DNA of 64,000 nucleotides from Luteimonas sp. FCS-9. Lineage in GTDB: Bacteria > Pseudomonadota > Gammaproteobacteria > Xanthomonadales > Xanthomonadaceae. Position 1 is the first letter of the stretch. The number at the start of each line of letters is the position of its first letter. Location: NCBI RefSeq assembly GCF_001014645.1, contig NZ_LASZ01000018.1, positions 1 through 64,000 on the forward strand, in the 5' to 3' direction. The position numbers and the translations under genes are program-made. This document shows, one piece after another, positions 63,311-64,000 of this stretch. The notes under the pieces were generated by a model that worked only from the letters and a program-made list of their open reading frames with translations, had not been told where the DNA came from and ran no database searches.

Positions 63311-63322
63311 GACCGTACGGTC
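63311..63322. promoter_or_regulatory. TetR-type operator palindrome
   Basis: GACCGTACGGTC is a perfect 12-bp palindrome overlapping the expected start of transcription of fadE, placed where a bound repressor would block it. Confidence 0.6.
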
Positions 63323-63383
63323 AGCATCCGCCACCGCGCGACGCCCGTCGCCTTCCCGCCTGCCACGCCGACTGCCGGAGTCC

Positions 63384-64000
63384 ATGATGAGCGTTGCGAT
63401 CCCCTTCCTCGCCTTCCTCCTCGCCGGCGCATTCGCCGCCTACCACCGCCTGCGGCTCGCCTACTGGGCCGCGATCACGATCACGCTACTGCTGGCGTGC
63501 TGGCTGCTGGGCGCGAACGCCACGGCCACGCTCGTCGCGGCGCTTGTCGTCGCCGCGATCGCGGTCCCGCTGCTGATCCCGCCGGTGCGCAAGGCGCTGG
63601 TCACCGCGCCGCTGCTGACGTTCTTCCGCAAGGTGCTCCCGCCGCTGTCGAAGACCGAGCGCATCGCGCTGGAGACCGGCTCGGTCGGCTTCGAGGGCGA
63701 ACTGTTCACGGGCGATCCGGACTGGAACATCCTGCTGAACTACCCCAAGCCGCAGCTTACCGCCGAGGAGCAGGCCTTCCTCGACGGCCCGGTCGAGACG
63801 CTGTGCGGCATGGTCGACGACTGGGAGCTCACCCACGTCCATGCCGACCTGCCGCCGGAACTCTGGGCCTACATCAAGGAGAACCGCTTCTTCGGCATGA
63901 TCATCCCCAAGGCCTACGGCGGCCTGGGCTTCTCGGCCCTCGCGCACCACAAGGTCATCCAGAAGCTGTCGTCGGTGTCGAGCGTGGTCAGCTCCACGGT
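63384..64000 (+). CDS. fadE: Acyl-CoA dehydrogenase FadE (truncated by window end)
   Basis: This frame stays open to the edge with no stop, so only the first 205 or so residues are seen. They show two hydrophobic segments (near residues 4-18 and 24-65), then KTERIALETGSVGFEGELF, PDWNILLNYPKPQLTAEEQAFLDGP and ENRFFGMIIPKAYGGLGFSALAHH, as in the long (about 800-aa) membrane-associated FadE. The protein begins the oxidation of fatty acyl-CoA. GGAG precedes the tandem ATGs at 63384 and 63387. It is divergent from its probable TetR repressor. Confidence 0.92.
   Translation, partial: MMSVAIPFLAFLLAGAFAAYHRLRLAYWAAITITLLLACWLLGANATATLVAALVVAAIAVPLLIPPVRKALVTAPLLTFFRKVLPPLSKTERIALETGSVGFEGELFTGDPDWNILLNYPKPQLTAEEQAFLDGPVETLCGMVDDWELTHVHADLPPELWAYIKENRFFGMIIPKAYGGLGFSALAHHKVIQKLSSVSSVVSST

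Noticed and set aside
62507-63385. A 292-codon minus-strand frame overlapping the TetR gene
   Set aside because: It is a shifted-frame shadow of the TetR gene, running through the operator and promoter region. The 206-aa frame has the helix-turn-helix.

Overview
The window is a 64-kb stretch of very GC-rich (roughly 70% by eye) chromosome from a gammaproteobacterium, most likely a Xanthomonadaceae member of the Lysobacter/Luteimonas type. The reasons are the gene content and order (yqgE-ruvX-pyrB, pilT/pilU next to proC, aroK-aroB-hemE, a SAM-I riboswitch in front of metX-metB-hom, a large TonB-dependent receptor), the dispersed palindromes built on CTGTAGGAGCGCGCTCGCG, and the GATTCGGGATT-type intergenic repeats. 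Almost everything is chromosomal housekeeping. I see no rRNA, tRNA, insertion sequence, prophage or CRISPR array. About 57 protein genes are supported. The last one (fadE) runs off the right edge.

Layout. 1-9.7 kb: mgtE Mg2+ channel, a cold-shock/DUF1294 membrane protein, a lipoprotein esterase, an amino-acid permease, the yqgE-ruvX-pyrB group, a DUF72 protein, an FKBP isomerase, tag and a Mn-type superoxide dismutase. 9.9-20.8 kb: an M48 protease, the pilus retraction ATPases pilU and pilT, proC with a DUF4426 lipoprotein, pdxH, a glycerate-kinase-like gene, aroK-aroB, a Gly-rich membrane-anchored protein, a small WGR protein and hemE. 21-31 kb (minus strand): a five-gene cluster of a YqiJ/NfeD-like membrane protein, the flotillin YqiK, a 1769-aa AAA+ ATPase, an unknown protein and TelA. 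31-37.3 kb: the four-gene ATP-dependent DNA ligase repair cluster (exonuclease, ligase, DEXH helicase, PdeM). 37.3-45.3 kb: a propeller hybrid histidine kinase, yceI-cytochrome b561-yceI, a glutaredoxin-like protein, sdaA and a Phd/VapC toxin-antitoxin pair. 45.4-50 kb: a DUF1521/GDPH protein, then the riboswitch-controlled methionine operon. 50-58 kb: an M23 peptidase, prfC, hemolysin III, AsmA, a glycosyltransferase with mtgA, and hslO. 58-64 kb: an outer-membrane-like protein, a TonB receptor, a TetR regulator and, divergently, fadE.

The parts most worth following are these: the flotillin/AAA+/TelA operon, which looks like one membrane-associated machine; a DUF1521 protein carrying the GDPH motif of self-cleaving domains; a dispersed palindromic repeat that has become part of the reading frame of the ligase-associated helicase; a recurring -10-like hexamer 6-8 nt before start codons that predicts leaderless mRNAs for many genes; and a perfect palindrome over the predicted fadE transcription start beside its TetR regulator.

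Start codons were chosen by Shine-Dalgarno spacing, 4-bp stop/start overlaps or family N-termini, and are often shorter than the longest open frame. In this GC-rich DNA most long antisense frames are codon-bias shadows.
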